47,979 nt of DNA from an uncultured Eubacteriales bacterium (GTDB taxonomy: Bacteria; Bacillota; Clostridia; Lachnospirales; Lachnospiraceae): NCBI GenBank assembly GCA_900314775.1, contig OMWM01000014.1, positions 1 to 47,979 of the forward strand, written 5' to 3'. A program made the position numbers and the translations under genes. This document shows positions 7,198-15,929 of this stretch, piece after piece. Below the pieces are notes generated by a model. It saw nothing but the letters and a program-made list of their open reading frames with translations, searched no databases and had not been told where the DNA came from. The first letter of the stretch is position 1, and the number at the start of each line of letters is the position of its first letter.

Positions 7198-7800
7198 TCA
7201 CAGCCGCACGAACACCGGTTTTTCCGGCGAGGGACTGCAAAGAGCGAGGGCGAAGCCGCCCTCTGTCCTGACGGTGTACGAAAGCGCAGGATCCGGGGCA
7301 AGCATCTGTCCTGTAAATGTTTCCCCTGCCGGGGCGGTATTCGCTTGCTGCACCTTAAATACAGCTTTTTCCGGCGGGAAGGACAAGCCGTCGCCCGTGT
7401 ATTTGAGATAGCTCTCTTTAAGAGCCCAGTAGACGGCAAAGAGCAGCGCACTGTCCGTACCGCCCGCTGTCATTGCCGCATAGCCTGCCTGCTCGCTTTC
7501 AGCGAGCACACGCTGCACAAGCCGCGGCGAGGGCGCCCGCCGCTGCTGAATATCCGCACCGACGGCACGGTCTGAGAACGCGCAGACAGCGCGCCCCCGT
7601 GAGTGGCTGATATTGAAGCAAAGACCGGAAGGACAGAGCAGATACGGCTTGCCGTGCGGCCCTGTGCCCATCTGGCAGTCAGCAAGGCGCAGACCGCAGA
7701 TTTCCTGCAGGCCGGTTTCCAGAAGCCTTTTCGACGCAGCCTTCTCGGCCCCGCTGCTGTCTTTGCTGTATTCATAATCGCTTATATATACTTTCAGCAT
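7198..7800 (-). CDS. 4'-phosphopantetheinyl transferase (Sfp-like)
   Basis: Transfers phosphopantetheine from coenzyme A to a carrier-protein serine. At 200 residues it has the Sfp-superfamily motifs GADIQ (Mg-binding D83) and FAVYWALKESYLKYTGDG (W125, K128, E129, K133). The usual D-x-E is D-I-Q here, so one metal ligand is changed, a substitution that may be tolerated. FNISHSRG near residue 63 is also typical. No carrier-protein or polyketide genes lie nearby, so its partner is elsewhere. It could serve a secondary-metabolite synthase or replace AcpS. Confidence 0.85.
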   Translation of the reverse strand: MLKVYISDYEYSKDSSGAEKAASKRLLETGLQEICGLRLADCQMGTGPHGKPYLLCPSGLCFNISHSRGRAVCAFSDRAVGADIQQRRAPSPRLVQRVLAESEQAGYAAMTAGGTDSALLFAVYWALKESYLKYTGDGLSFPPEKAVFKVQQANTAPAGETFTGQMLAPDPALSYTVRTEGGFALALCSPSPEKPVFVRL

Positions 7801-7866
7801 CGCAAAACCTCATTTCAGTTTGTTTCATGATATCCAAATCCGTGCGCAATGTAAAGAAGCAAAAGC

Positions 7867-7893
7867 TTGAGATTAGCTTTATGATATGATAAT
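7867..7893 (+). promoter_or_regulatory. Probable promoter before the CorA gene
   Basis: TTGAGA at 7867-7872 and GATAAT at 7888-7893 with a short 15-base spacer, and TATGAT just ahead of it. A start of transcription near 7900 would exclude the ATG at 7894 and support translation from 7930. Confidence 0.4.
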
Positions 7894-7929
7894 ATGGTTA
7901 CGATAATTCCGAAAAAGGACGTGACGGTT

Positions 7930-8874
7930 ATGATCAATATTTATGAGACCGACGGCGGAAAACTGAACAGATTAATGAATTTTGAAGACGGGTGCTGGGT
8001 CCGCATCACATCAGATAATGATGCAGAGATCGAAGAGGTCGCCCGTTTTTATGATATCGATTTTAACGATATGAAAGCCGCTTTGGATGAAGAAGAAAAG
8101 TCACGTGTCGTTTCGGAAGACAATTACGCGATGGTCATCGTGGATATTCCGGCCAGCGAGCTTCAGAATGACATGAAGTTCTATACCACCATCCCGCTGG
8201 GCATTATCCTGACGCAGGGAGCATTGATCACGATCTGCTCGGAGGATACCCGGATGCTTGACCGTTTTGTGAACACGCACATCAAGTATTTTTCCACGAA
8301 GAAGAGGACGAGGTTCCTTTATCAGATTCTCTATTATGCCATGCTGAACTATCAGGAAGTTCTGCGTCAGGTAGATGACCGGCGCCTGGACATCGAGAAC
8401 CGTGTCAGCGACGGGAAGGAGACCGAGGACGATCTGGTGATTCTGCATAATCTTGAGTCCACACTTGTCTATTTCGAGACGTCTCTGCGGGCTGCCAGCA
8501 TCGTCATTGACCGGCTGCGGCGGTTCAAGCAGATCCCGAAGTACGATGAAGACGAGGATCTCCTCGAGGATGTGCAGATCGAGAACCGGCAGGCTATCGA
8601 GATGGCATCCATTTACCGCGAGATCATCGACGGTACATCGGAATTCATGTCCCATGTGATCAACAACAAGCTGAATAACACGATGAAGTATCTGACTTCG
8701 ATTACCATCGTCATGGCGATTCCGACAATCATATCGGGCCTTTACGGTATGAATGTCAATGCAGACGGCATGCCGTTTGCCGGTATCAAGGCCGGATTTA
8801 CGATTATCTGTATCATCACGCTTGTGGTGTGCCTGATCATACTTTATATACTGAAACGTAAGAAAATGCTGTAG
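7930..8874 (+). CDS. corA: CorA family divalent-metal channel
   Basis: About 314 residues. The N-terminal two thirds form a soluble alpha/beta and long-helix domain. Two C-terminal membrane helices follow (about residues 252-272 and 286-306), with the selectivity motif GMN in GLYGMNVNADGMPF between them. The family transports Mg2+ (or Co2+, Ni2+) into the cell as a pentamer. ATG 7930 follows AAAGGACGTGACG. The in-frame ATG at 7894 overlaps the apparent -10 box and has no ribosome site. Some CorA relatives export zinc, so the metal is not certain. Confidence 0.92.
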   Translation: MINIYETDGGKLNRLMNFEDGCWVRITSDNDAEIEEVARFYDIDFNDMKAALDEEEKSRVVSEDNYAMVIVDIPASELQNDMKFYTTIPLGIILTQGALITICSEDTRMLDRFVNTHIKYFSTKKRTRFLYQILYYAMLNYQEVLRQVDDRRLDIENRVSDGKETEDDLVILHNLESTLVYFETSLRAASIVIDRLRRFKQIPKYDEDEDLLEDVQIENRQAIEMASIYREIIDGTSEFMSHVINNKLNNTMKYLTSITIVMAIPTIISGLYGMNVNADGMPFAGIKAGFTIICIITLVVCLIILYILKRKKML

Positions 8875-8919
8875 AACCTGAGCATTTGCCGCAGGGTGCG
8901 GCTGTAGGGAGGTTATTCA

Positions 8920-10335
8920 TTGTCAGACAATTCAAATACCGGAAGGAGAAAAAGCGGTTCAGACCGCGAACGGATCCGCAATATCACGGATCAGGTTCAT
9001 CCGGAACGGGAAAACAGGAATAGAAAAAAGAAGAAGAGCACAGCGTCCGGCCGGCAGAGGCCGATGACGAGTGAGGATATCGAGCTGCGCCGTCAGCGCC
9101 GCAAGATCGTGGAGCACCGCAGGAAGCTGCGCCGCAAGCAGAGGATGCACCGGATTTTTACCATTCTGGTGTCCGGCATCGTGGTGGCAGCGATCGTGGT
9201 CACGATCGTGATTGTGCGCGGATTTACGACGGGTTCCGGTCACGACAGCAAGGGACTGGAGGCCTATGACAGCGGCGATTATGAGACGGCGGCAGAGGAA
9301 TTCAAAAAAGCAATCACCTACGATGACAATAATGCAGATTATTATATTCATCTCGGCATGGCCTATATTGATGAGTCATCCAGCACGGATGCGGTCAACA
9401 CGCTGAATCAGGCGCTGCAGTATGCATCCGGCGACAGGCAGAGTGCACTTGCCTACCGCGGCATCGGCATTGCTGATTTTGTCAGCGGTGATTACGAGGG
9501 CGCGGCTGACGCTTTTGATTCTGCGCTGGCACTGGATATTTCCGATGAGGATCTGAAGCTGGACATTCTCTATTACAAGGCCAAGGCGCAGGTACGGGCC
9601 GACGATTACAGCGGGGCGGCCGATACCTATTCGCAGATCATCGAGATCGACGATACATCCAATGCGCGCATGCTCCGGGCCGATGTCTATAAGCATCAGC
9701 ACGATTATGAGAATGAAGAGACCGATCTGCGCAAGGCACTTGATCTCAGCGGCAACAGCTATCTGATCTATATGGATCTCTATGATGCCCTTGCCGATCA
9801 GGGTAAGGATGATGAGGCGAAGCAGGTGCTCAATGAAGCCCTTGAGATCGGCGGAGACGGCAAAGAGGATCTTTTCAACCGCGGTATGATTGAGATTCAT
9901 CTGGGAGACTATGATGCGGCTGCCGATGATCTGAACCAGTCTCTGGATAAAGGATATGACGAGGCATTGCTCGGTCTTGGCAAGTGTGCCGCGGCATCCG
10001 GCGACTACGGCACGGCGATTGCGGATTATGAGAAATATATCAATGAGACGGGTGTCAGCAAGAGCGACACGCGTCTGGCGGCGGTGACCTATGAGCTGTA
10101 TGCGAGCAGCCTGATCGGTGCCGGCCGCTATGAGGATGCACTGCAGGCCTGCCAGAACGGCCTGGCTGTCGGAGACAGTACGACCGAGGCGGCACTGACT
10201 TTTGATATGGCAGTCACCAATGAGTATCTCGGCAACTGGGAAGATGCCTACAATATCATGAAATCCTATGTTGAAGAATATCCGGATGACGACAAGGGAA
10301 TGAAGGAATACACATTCCTGGAAAGCCGTCTCTGA
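8920..10335 (+). CDS. Membrane-anchored TPR-repeat protein
   Basis: 471 residues. A very basic cytoplasmic N-terminus (about 1-78) leads into one membrane helix (about 79-100, TILVSGIVVAAIVVTIVIV). The rest, roughly residues 107-470, is about nine tetratricopeptide-like repeats, for example GLEAYDSGDYETAAEEFKKA, placed outside the membrane. Such repeats bind partner proteins. The partner here is unknown. Translation starts at TTG 8920, seven bases after AGGGAGG. The basic segment could touch nucleic acid or phospholipid head groups. A terminator follows. Confidence 0.85.
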   Translation: MSDNSNTGRRKSGSDRERIRNITDQVHPERENRNRKKKKSTASGRQRPMTSEDIELRRQRRKIVEHRRKLRRKQRMHRIFTILVSGIVVAAIVVTIVIVRGFTTGSGHDSKGLEAYDSGDYETAAEEFKKAITYDDNNADYYIHLGMAYIDESSSTDAVNTLNQALQYASGDRQSALAYRGIGIADFVSGDYEGAADAFDSALALDISDEDLKLDILYYKAKAQVRADDYSGAADTYSQIIEIDDTSNARMLRADVYKHQHDYENEETDLRKALDLSGNSYLIYMDLYDALADQGKDDEAKQVLNEALEIGGDGKEDLFNRGMIEIHLGDYDAAADDLNQSLDKGYDEALLGLGKCAAASGDYGTAIADYEKYINETGVSKSDTRLAAVTYELYASSLIGAGRYEDALQACQNGLAVGDSTTEAALTFDMAVTNEYLGNWEDAYNIMKSYVEEYPDDDKGMKEYTFLESRL

Positions 10336-10355
10336 TTTTCACGCAGCAGTAAGAT

Positions 10356-10390
10356 GCCGGCAGGTTTTTCAATAACCTGCCGGCTTTTAT
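10356..10390 (+). terminator. Intrinsic terminator after the TPR gene
   Basis: Perfect 11-base stem GCCGGCAGGTT/AACCTGCCGGC (10356-10366 and 10374-10384), followed by TTTTATATT. Confidence 0.92.
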
Positions 10391-10416
10391 ATTAGGCAGA
10401 TGAGGAGGTCTGACAA

Positions 10417-11349
10417 ATGGAACTGGCATTGTCGCTGGCAGTGCAGATCGGCGGAATGCTGATCATGGCGGCTGTCGGCTTTGTACTGGTGAAAGCCGGT
10501 GTCTGCCGCTCAGAGGATTCAAAGCTGCTCTCGCAGGTCGTTCTTTATGCTTCCACACCCTGCGCGGTGATCAATTCGTTTATGATAGACCTAACGCCGC
10601 AGCGGCTGAGCGGCTTCGGCCTTTCCATTCTGGGCGCGGCGGCCGCGCACGCCGTATTTTATCTGGCATCCGTTTTCAGCACAAAGTGTCTGAAATTCAA
10701 CGAGGCGGAATCCATGTCCTGTATGTATGCCAATGCGGGCAATCTGATCCTGCCGCTCGTTCTGCTAACGCTGGGGCAGGACATGGTCTTTTACTGCAGC
10801 GGCTTTCTGATGGTGCAGACCGTGCTGATCTGGACGCACTGCCGCATGGTCATCAGCGGGGAAAAGAAAGCGGATATCCGAAAGATCTTGCTGAACGTCA
10901 ATATTCTGTCCATTGGTGTCGGCCTGATCCTTTTTCTGACCGGACTGCGCCCGCCGGCGCCGCTGCAGAGTGCGCTGGACGGCATGGGCAGGACGATCGC
11001 GCCGCTTTCCATGCTGATTATCGGTATGCTGACGGCCGGCATGGATCTGAAAAAGGTGTTCCGGATCAGACGGGTCTATCTTGTCGCGTTTTTCCGGCTG
11101 ATTGTGCTGCCGCTTCTTGTGACTGTTTTGTTTAAGGTCACGGGGATGGCCGGCCTGGTGCAGGGCGGAAAGGAAATTCTGATGATCACGATGCTGGCCG
11201 CCAGTGCGCCGAGCGCATCGACGGTCACCATGTTTTCGCAGATCTACGGCAGACAGCAGTATGAGGCGTCGGCGATCAATATCGTGACGGTTCTGCTGTG
11301 CATTCTGACAATGCCGTTTATCAACCTTGTGTATACTGCATTTATGTAA
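10417..11349 (+). CDS. AEC family transporter (auxin efflux carrier-like)
   Basis: 310 residues with about ten hydrophobic helices in two inverted halves, as in the AEC/BART permeases that move organic acids such as malate. LYASTPCAVINSFM and LAASAPSASTVTMFSQIYG are the typical helix breaks of the two halves. GAGGAGG precedes the ATG. It stands alone between two terminator/promoter breaks, so its substrate cannot be read from context. Confidence 0.88.
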   Translation: MELALSLAVQIGGMLIMAAVGFVLVKAGVCRSEDSKLLSQVVLYASTPCAVINSFMIDLTPQRLSGFGLSILGAAAAHAVFYLASVFSTKCLKFNEAESMSCMYANAGNLILPLVLLTLGQDMVFYCSGFLMVQTVLIWTHCRMVISGEKKADIRKILLNVNILSIGVGLILFLTGLRPPAPLQSALDGMGRTIAPLSMLIIGMLTAGMDLKKVFRIRRVYLVAFFRLIVLPLLVTVLFKVTGMAGLVQGGKEILMITMLAASAPSASTVTMFSQIYGRQQYEASAINIVTVLLCILTMPFINLVYTAFM

Positions 11350-11360
11350 AAGAACGTCCG

Positions 11361-11409
11361 TTAAGCAAGGTTTTGCTGGTATAATAAGGGTAAAACAGAC
11401 GTTGCTTAA
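11361..11409 (+). promoter_or_regulatory. Transketolase promoter bracketed by inverted repeats
   Basis: Extended -10 TGG-TATAAT at 11377-11385. Perfect 8-base arms TTAAGCAA (11361-11368) and TTGCTTAA (11402-11409) lie on either side, with centres 41 bases apart. They could be paired operator half-sites or a DNA/RNA stem around the transcript start. Confidence 0.55.
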
Positions 11410-11426
11410 GGAAGGAAAAGAAACTT

Positions 11427-12248
11427 ATGAAAACGCAAGAACTGAATGAGATGAGCAGAGTGATCCGCAGGGATATTCTGACCATGATCAACAAGGCCGG
11501 TTCCGGACATCCGGGCGGCTCCCTGTCTCTGGCGGAGATTCTGACGGTGCTTTATTTTGACGATGTCATGCATGTAAGACCGCAGGATCCGGACTGGAAC
11601 GGAAGAGACAGGCTGATTCTTTCCAAAGGACACAGCGCACCGGCTCTGTACAGCGTTCTGGCCCGCAGGGGATTTTACCCTGTTTCATGGCTCGATACGC
11701 TGCGCAGGCTCGGCAGCAATCTGCAGGGACACCCGCATGCGGATCGCGTGCCGGGGCTGGACTGTTCGGCGGGTTCGCTCGGCCAGGGACTGTCCATCGC
11801 GGACGGTATCGCCATCGGGCTGCGCAGACAGGGCAGCGATGCACGGGTTTACTGCATCATGGGCGACGGTGAACTGCAGGAAGGACAGATCTGGGAGGCG
11901 GTTCTCACGGCAGCCCATAACAAGGTTTCCAATCTCTGCGGTATTGTGGACTGGAACCATGTGCAGCTGGACGGCCGCGTGGAGGAGATCAAGGATCTCG
12001 GCGATCTCCCGGCGAAGTGGAGCGCATTCGGATGGAACGTAATTGAATGTGACGGCCATGACGTGGACGATCTGAAGCGGGCATTTGAGGAGGCCAGGGC
12101 TTATACGGAAGGCCCTTCGGTTCTCCTGGCCCACACCATCAAGGGAAAAGGTGTTTCCTTTATGGAAGGACAGGCAGCATGGCACGGCAAGGCGCCGGAT
12201 GATGAGCAGCTTGCGCAGGCGCTGGCTGAGATTGACGGGGAGGTGTGA
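11427..12248 (+). CDS. Transketolase, N-terminal (thiamine diphosphate) subunit
   Basis: 273 residues, matching the N-terminal half of a two-gene transketolase. It holds the diphosphate and Mg2+ binding motif GDGELQEGQIWEAVLTAAHN and the active-site region SGHPGGSLSLAEI. With the product of the next gene it moves two-carbon units between ketose and aldose phosphates in the pentose pathway. GGAAGG precedes the ATG. Its stop overlaps the ribosome site of the next gene, and the two are certainly one operon. Some such pairs act in other ketose pathways, but nothing nearby suggests that. Confidence 0.94.
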   Translation: MKTQELNEMSRVIRRDILTMINKAGSGHPGGSLSLAEILTVLYFDDVMHVRPQDPDWNGRDRLILSKGHSAPALYSVLARRGFYPVSWLDTLRRLGSNLQGHPHADRVPGLDCSAGSLGQGLSIADGIAIGLRRQGSDARVYCIMGDGELQEGQIWEAVLTAAHNKVSNLCGIVDWNHVQLDGRVEEIKDLGDLPAKWSAFGWNVIECDGHDVDDLKRAFEEARAYTEGPSVLLAHTIKGKGVSFMEGQAAWHGKAPDDEQLAQALAEIDGEV

Positions 12249-12250
12249 AT

Positions 12251-13192
12251 ATGGAGAAGATACCGATGCGGGACGGCTATGGCAATGGCCTGCTGAAGAT
12301 GTGCGGCGAAGACAGGAACATCATGGTACTGGATGCGGATGTTTCCAAATCGACACGGACGAACTGGGTTGCGCAGCAGTATCCGGATCATTTCCTCAAT
12401 ATCGGCATCAGCGAGCAGGATATGATCGGAACGGCGGCTGGTCTGGCACTGTCCGGTATTGTCACCTATACTTCCACGTACTGTGTATTTCTGTGCGGCC
12501 GGGCATGGGATCAGATCCGGACGACCGTCTGCTACAACAATCTGAATGTCAAGCTTGGCGGTGCGCACGCCGGCATTTCCGTCGGACCGGACGGCGCGAC
12601 GCACCAGTCGCTGGAAGATATCGCGCTGATGCGTGTCCTGCCGAATATGACGGTGATCGCACCGTGTGATTCGGTGGAGACCGAGAAGGCGACCATCGCC
12701 GTGGCAGACCGGCCGGGCCCTTGTTTTCTGCGGTTCGGGCGGGAAGCGGTGCCGGTGATCACCGATGCGGACTCCCCGTTTGAAATCGGCAGGGCGAATG
12801 TCCTGCGGGAAGGGAGAGATGCCGCCGTATTTGCCATCGGACCGGAAGTCTATCAGGCGCTGGAGGCGGCCCGGATTCTGGATGCACAGGGCATTCATAT
12901 CACGGTTGTCAACATGCATACCATCAAGCCGCTGGACGGTGCCTGCATCGAGAAATATGCGGCTCTTTGCGGCTGTATCGTGACGGCAGAAGAGCATCAG
13001 ATCAACGGCGGATTCGGCAGTGCTGTCGCAGAATATACGGCATTGCACTGTCCGGTGCCGATCGAGATGGTCGGTGTCCGTGATTCTTTTGGAGAGTCCG
13101 GAACGCCGGATGAACTGATGGAGAAATATCACCTGATTGCGCCGGATATCGTGCAGGCAGTCAGGGCGGCAATCGCCCGCCGCAGGGGTTAA
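12251..13192 (+). CDS. Transketolase, C-terminal subunit
   Basis: 313 residues, carrying the pyrimidine-binding domain (ISEQDMIGTAAGLALSG, with the catalytic glutamate in SEQ) and the C-terminal domain with THQSLEDIALMR. It completes the split transketolase begun by the gene two bases upstream. ATG 12251 sits six bases after GGGAGGTG. A GTG at 12245 overlaps the previous stop and is less likely. The unit ends in a strong terminator. Confidence 0.94.
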   Translation: MEKIPMRDGYGNGLLKMCGEDRNIMVLDADVSKSTRTNWVAQQYPDHFLNIGISEQDMIGTAAGLALSGIVTYTSTYCVFLCGRAWDQIRTTVCYNNLNVKLGGAHAGISVGPDGATHQSLEDIALMRVLPNMTVIAPCDSVETEKATIAVADRPGPCFLRFGREAVPVITDADSPFEIGRANVLREGRDAAVFAIGPEVYQALEAARILDAQGIHITVVNMHTIKPLDGACIEKYAALCGCIVTAEEHQINGGFGSAVAEYTALHCPVPIEMVGVRDSFGESGTPDELMEKYHLIAPDIVQAVRAAIARRRG

Positions 13193-13210
13193 TGCGGTCA
13201 TAATAGCAAT

Positions 13211-13255
13211 GCAGCCTCTTTCTTACCTTTTGAGGTGAGAGAGAGGCTGCTTTTT
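13211..13255 (+). terminator. Intrinsic terminator after the transketolase operon
   Basis: 17-base arms GCAGCCTCTTTCTTACC and GGTGAGAGAGAGGCTGC (13211-13227 and 13234-13250) with a six-base loop and a T5 tract. Confidence 0.93.
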
Positions 13256-13264
13256 GTCTGCAAT

Positions 13265-14017
13265 TTATTTTGTCCGGCCGGTCGGGTCGAAATCCGTCAG
13301 ATCGCGGACGACCTCGGAAGCTATGATCAGACCGGCTGCCGACGGCACAAAAGCATCGGATCCAGGTGCCGGCCGCCTGGCGGCGCCGCTTCCTTTCATC
13401 TCCGGCTCATTGCCGTCTTCATTGTAATAAGGCTGAATGGATTTCTCCGTCGAATAGACGACCTTCAGGGAGCGGATTCCCCGCTTCCTGCATTCATGCC
13501 GCATGACACGCGCGAGCGGACAGACCGTCGTGTTATAGATGTCATCCACATGAAGCTGTGTCGGGTCCACCTTGTTGCCGGCTCCCATGCTGCTGATGAC
13601 GGGCACGCCGGCTTCCCTGGCCTGTTCGATAATGGCCAGCTTGCCGGCAACCGTATCGATGGCGTCCACGACATAGTCGTACACATGAAAATCGAACTGA
13701 TCCTTCGTCTCCGGCAGATAAAACATCCTGTATTTCCTGACCTGGCAGTCCGGATTGATGCTGTGTATGCGTTCCTCGGCGGCGTCCACCTTGTACCGGC
13801 CGATCGTGTCCATGGTAGCCAGAATCTGCCGGTTGAGGTTTGTCAGACTTACGCGGTCGCTGTCGATGAGGTCGAGTGCACCGATCCCGGAGCGGGCGAG
13901 CGCTTCTACGACGTAGCCGCCGACGCCGCCGACGCCGAAGACCGCCACCCGCGCCGCAGACAGCTTCTGCATGGCTTCACTGCCGAAGATGAGCTGCGTT
14001 CTTGAAAACTGATTCAT
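13265..14017 (-). CDS. tcdA: tRNA threonylcarbamoyladenosine dehydratase (ThiF/E1-like)
   Basis: 250 residues of the ThiF/HesA/E1 superfamily. The ATP-binding loop is VFGVGGVGGYVVEALARSG, followed by DSDRVSLTNLNRQILA, as in TcdA (CsdL), which cyclises the t6A modification at tRNA position 37 using ATP. The early RTQLIFG pattern and total length fit TcdA better than ThiF or MoeB, which have no reason to be here alone. It is the second gene of a two-gene unit, 12 bases after the DUF1002 gene. Convergence with the transketolase operon is tidy. Confidence 0.88.
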   Translation of the reverse strand: MNQFSRTQLIFGSEAMQKLSAARVAVFGVGGVGGYVVEALARSGIGALDLIDSDRVSLTNLNRQILATMDTIGRYKVDAAEERIHSINPDCQVRKYRMFYLPETKDQFDFHVYDYVVDAIDTVAGKLAIIEQAREAGVPVISSMGAGNKVDPTQLHVDDIYNTTVCPLARVMRHECRKRGIRSLKVVYSTEKSIQPYYNEDGNEPEMKGSGAARRPAPGSDAFVPSAAGLIIASEVVRDLTDFDPTGRTK

Positions 14018-14029
14018 CAGTGCACCGCC

Positions 14030-14935
14030 TTAATCAGACGAACCGAAAATGGAATTCCAGAGATTGGTGAAAAAATCAGCCAGCTTTTCGAAAAATCCTT
14101 TCGCCTCATCTTCGGAAATACCGAGATCCACGCCGTTGCTCTTCAGCTTGTCATACAGACCGCTGAGCTGGGACTGGAGTTGATCGGAACTCAGATCGAG
14201 CTTTGAAACCTTCTGCAGAAGTTCGGTGATCTGATCGAGGGCGTCGTCTGATAAGTTGATATTCATATCGCCGGCCACATTGATGATAATCTGCCTGATT
14301 TCATCCGGATCCGTGGTCTTGCTGTCCACCACCTGCTGCTTGGCAGCGGCGATCAGCTCGGCCGCCTTATCCTGGTCACCGATCTCATCGCCGACGTCGC
14401 CGGTGGTTACCAGTTCATCCGCCGCGGCATCCAGATTGTCCTGGTCGACTTCCTTGCCGGTCAGCACCGTGTAGGCCTTTGTCACGCCGACCAGTGCAGC
14501 CGTACCGGAAACCGCATAAGGAGCGGCGACCTGCACATCCGCGTTCTCGAGACCGGCCGTAGCCAGCGCATTCTGGTACATCTCTTCCGTGCAGTAGTTG
14601 ATGTTGTGCGTCGTCACCTGAATGCCGTAGCCGTCGCCTTCCTGGGTCACGGCGCTGCAGGAGATTGCCTGCGTGCCGATGACGGAAGAGGAGAGATAGC
14701 TGTCGAGCATATTGTGTTCATCTTCATTGGTGACGATGGTGACATACTCATCGGAGACCGATGACGGATCGATCCCCATCAGTGAAAGAACTTCCTGGCG
14801 CTCCGCGTCGCTTGTGTCATTGCCATAGGAAATGGCTGTTGCCGTGCTGTCCGCATATGCTGGCTGTGCAGCAGCGGCAGTAGATAAAACAGCTGTTGCG
14901 CATAAGACAGCGGCAGTAATTTTTCTGTAATGCAT
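14030..14935 (-). CDS. Secreted DUF1002 family protein
   Basis: About 301 residues. A signal peptide (roughly 1-28, ending AQPAYADS) predicts export. The mature part begins with the family-typical ATAISYGNDTSDAERQEVL and contains DUF1002 features (GIQVTTHNINYCTEEMYQNA, VSGTAALVGVTKAYTV). DUF1002 proteins such as YpuA of Bacillus are found in the envelope, with no proven function. I use ATG 14935, directly after AAGGAGGACATT. The ATG at 14977 has no ribosome site. It is cotranscribed with tcdA, a pairing without an obvious functional link. Confidence 0.88.
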   Translation of the reverse strand: MHYRKITAAVLCATAVLSTAAAAQPAYADSTATAISYGNDTSDAERQEVLSLMGIDPSSVSDEYVTIVTNEDEHNMLDSYLSSSVIGTQAISCSAVTQEGDGYGIQVTTHNINYCTEEMYQNALATAGLENADVQVAAPYAVSGTAALVGVTKAYTVLTGKEVDQDNLDAAADELVTTGDVGDEIGDQDKAAELIAAAKQQVVDSKTTDPDEIRQIIINVAGDMNINLSDDALDQITELLQKVSKLDLSSDQLQSQLSGLYDKLKSNGVDLGISEDEAKGFFEKLADFFTNLWNSIFGSSD

Positions 14936-15096
14936 AATGTCCTCCTTTCCTGATTTTTTCAGGACATTTACCATCATACACCAGTCATCATTATTTTCAA
15001 TGCTTAAATTGTGAAATAGAACCGTCTAAAAAGCCGCCGGTGGAAAAAAAGAAGGCCGGATGGTATCATAATGGGAGATGAAAAAAGGAGAACAGT

Positions 15097-15735
15097 ATGG
15101 ACAACAGAACGCGCAGAGACAGCGGGCTCGCCTACATTGCGGACAGCCAGGTGATGGAAGAGATGAAAAGGTGCCGGCGTCTTCTGCAGGAGATGAATAC
15201 AGCCGATCAGACAGATTTCGGGCGGATCGCGCAGATTGTGCGGGAACTTTTCGGTAAGTCGGAGGGTGCTTTTATCAACCCGCCTTTTTACTGTGATTAC
15301 GGTTCGCATATCGAGGTCGGCAGAAATTTTTATGCGAATTACAACTGTACGATTCTGGACGTGGCCAGAGTCAGGATCGGTGATAACTGCCTGCTGGGAC
15401 CGGGCGTGTCGATTTACACAGCCGGCCATCCGCTGCATCCGGACACCAGAAATGCGGGATATGAGTACGGCAGAGAAGTCATCATCGGCGATAATGTCTG
15501 GATCGGCGGCAGCACCGTGATCTGTCCGGGCGTGCGGATCGGGGATAATGCCGTGATCGGCGCGGGCAGTGTGGTCACGCACGACCTGCCTGCCTGGAGT
15601 GTGGCGGCCGGCAATCCGTGCCGTGTTATCCGCACGGTTACGGAAGCGGACAGACGGAAACTTTTCAAAGATGAAGAAATCGACGAAGAAGCGTGGGAAG
15701 AGGTGGTCAAGAGAGGATACGGTGGAACTGATTGA
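15097..15735 (+). CDS. Maltose/galactoside O-acetyltransferase family protein
   Basis: 212 residues. An N-terminal cap helix domain (to about 55) is followed by left-handed beta-helix hexapeptide repeats (residues about 70-185, such as IGDNVWIGGSTVICPGVRIGDNAVIGAGSVV). The catalytic histidine is expected in TAGHPLHPDTRN. The family moves acetyl from acetyl-CoA to a sugar hydroxyl. Here the C-terminus is longer and acidic (DEEIDEEAWEEV). AAAAAGGAG lies before the ATG. The sugar substrate is not evident. Confidence 0.9.
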   Translation: MDNRTRRDSGLAYIADSQVMEEMKRCRRLLQEMNTADQTDFGRIAQIVRELFGKSEGAFINPPFYCDYGSHIEVGRNFYANYNCTILDVARVRIGDNCLLGPGVSIYTAGHPLHPDTRNAGYEYGREVIIGDNVWIGGSTVICPGVRIGDNAVIGAGSVVTHDLPAWSVAAGNPCRVIRTVTEADRRKLFKDEEIDEEAWEEVVKRGYGGTD

Positions 15736-15780
15736 ATCAGAAAAAACTCCCAGACCTGGATGTCTCTAACTACCTTGATC

Positions 15781-15789
15781 TGTTATAAT
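15781..15789 (+). promoter_or_regulatory. Extended -10 box directly ahead of a terminator
   Basis: TG-T-TATAAT (TATAAT at 15784-15789) without a clear -35. A transcript starting near 15796 would run straight into the terminator at 15801-15846, giving an RNA of about 50 bases. Confidence 0.35.
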
Positions 15790-15800
15790 GGATTCCTGCG

Positions 15801-15846
15801 GGAGTCAGACAGCATGAAAAGCTGCTGTCTGGCTCCTGTTTTTTAT
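15801..15846 (+). terminator. Intrinsic terminator after the acetyltransferase gene
   Basis: Stem GGAGTCAGACAGC pairing with GCTGTCTGGCTCC (about 15801-15813 and 15824-15836, one wobble/mismatch), followed by TGTTTTTTATT. Confidence 0.88.
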
Positions 15847-15881
15847 TAGAAAGATGAACCGCGTGCGGATTTATAATTCCG

Positions 15882-15890
15882 TGATATAAT
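15882..15890 (+). promoter_or_regulatory. Extended -10 promoter for the AAA+ ATPase unit
   Basis: TG-A-TATAAT at 15882-15890 with no good -35. The transcript would start near 15897, giving a leader of about 33 bases with GGGAG before ATG 15930. Confidence 0.6.
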
Positions 15891-15929
15891 GGGTTAACAA
15901 GATCAAAACAGACAGGGAGTTATCGGAAT

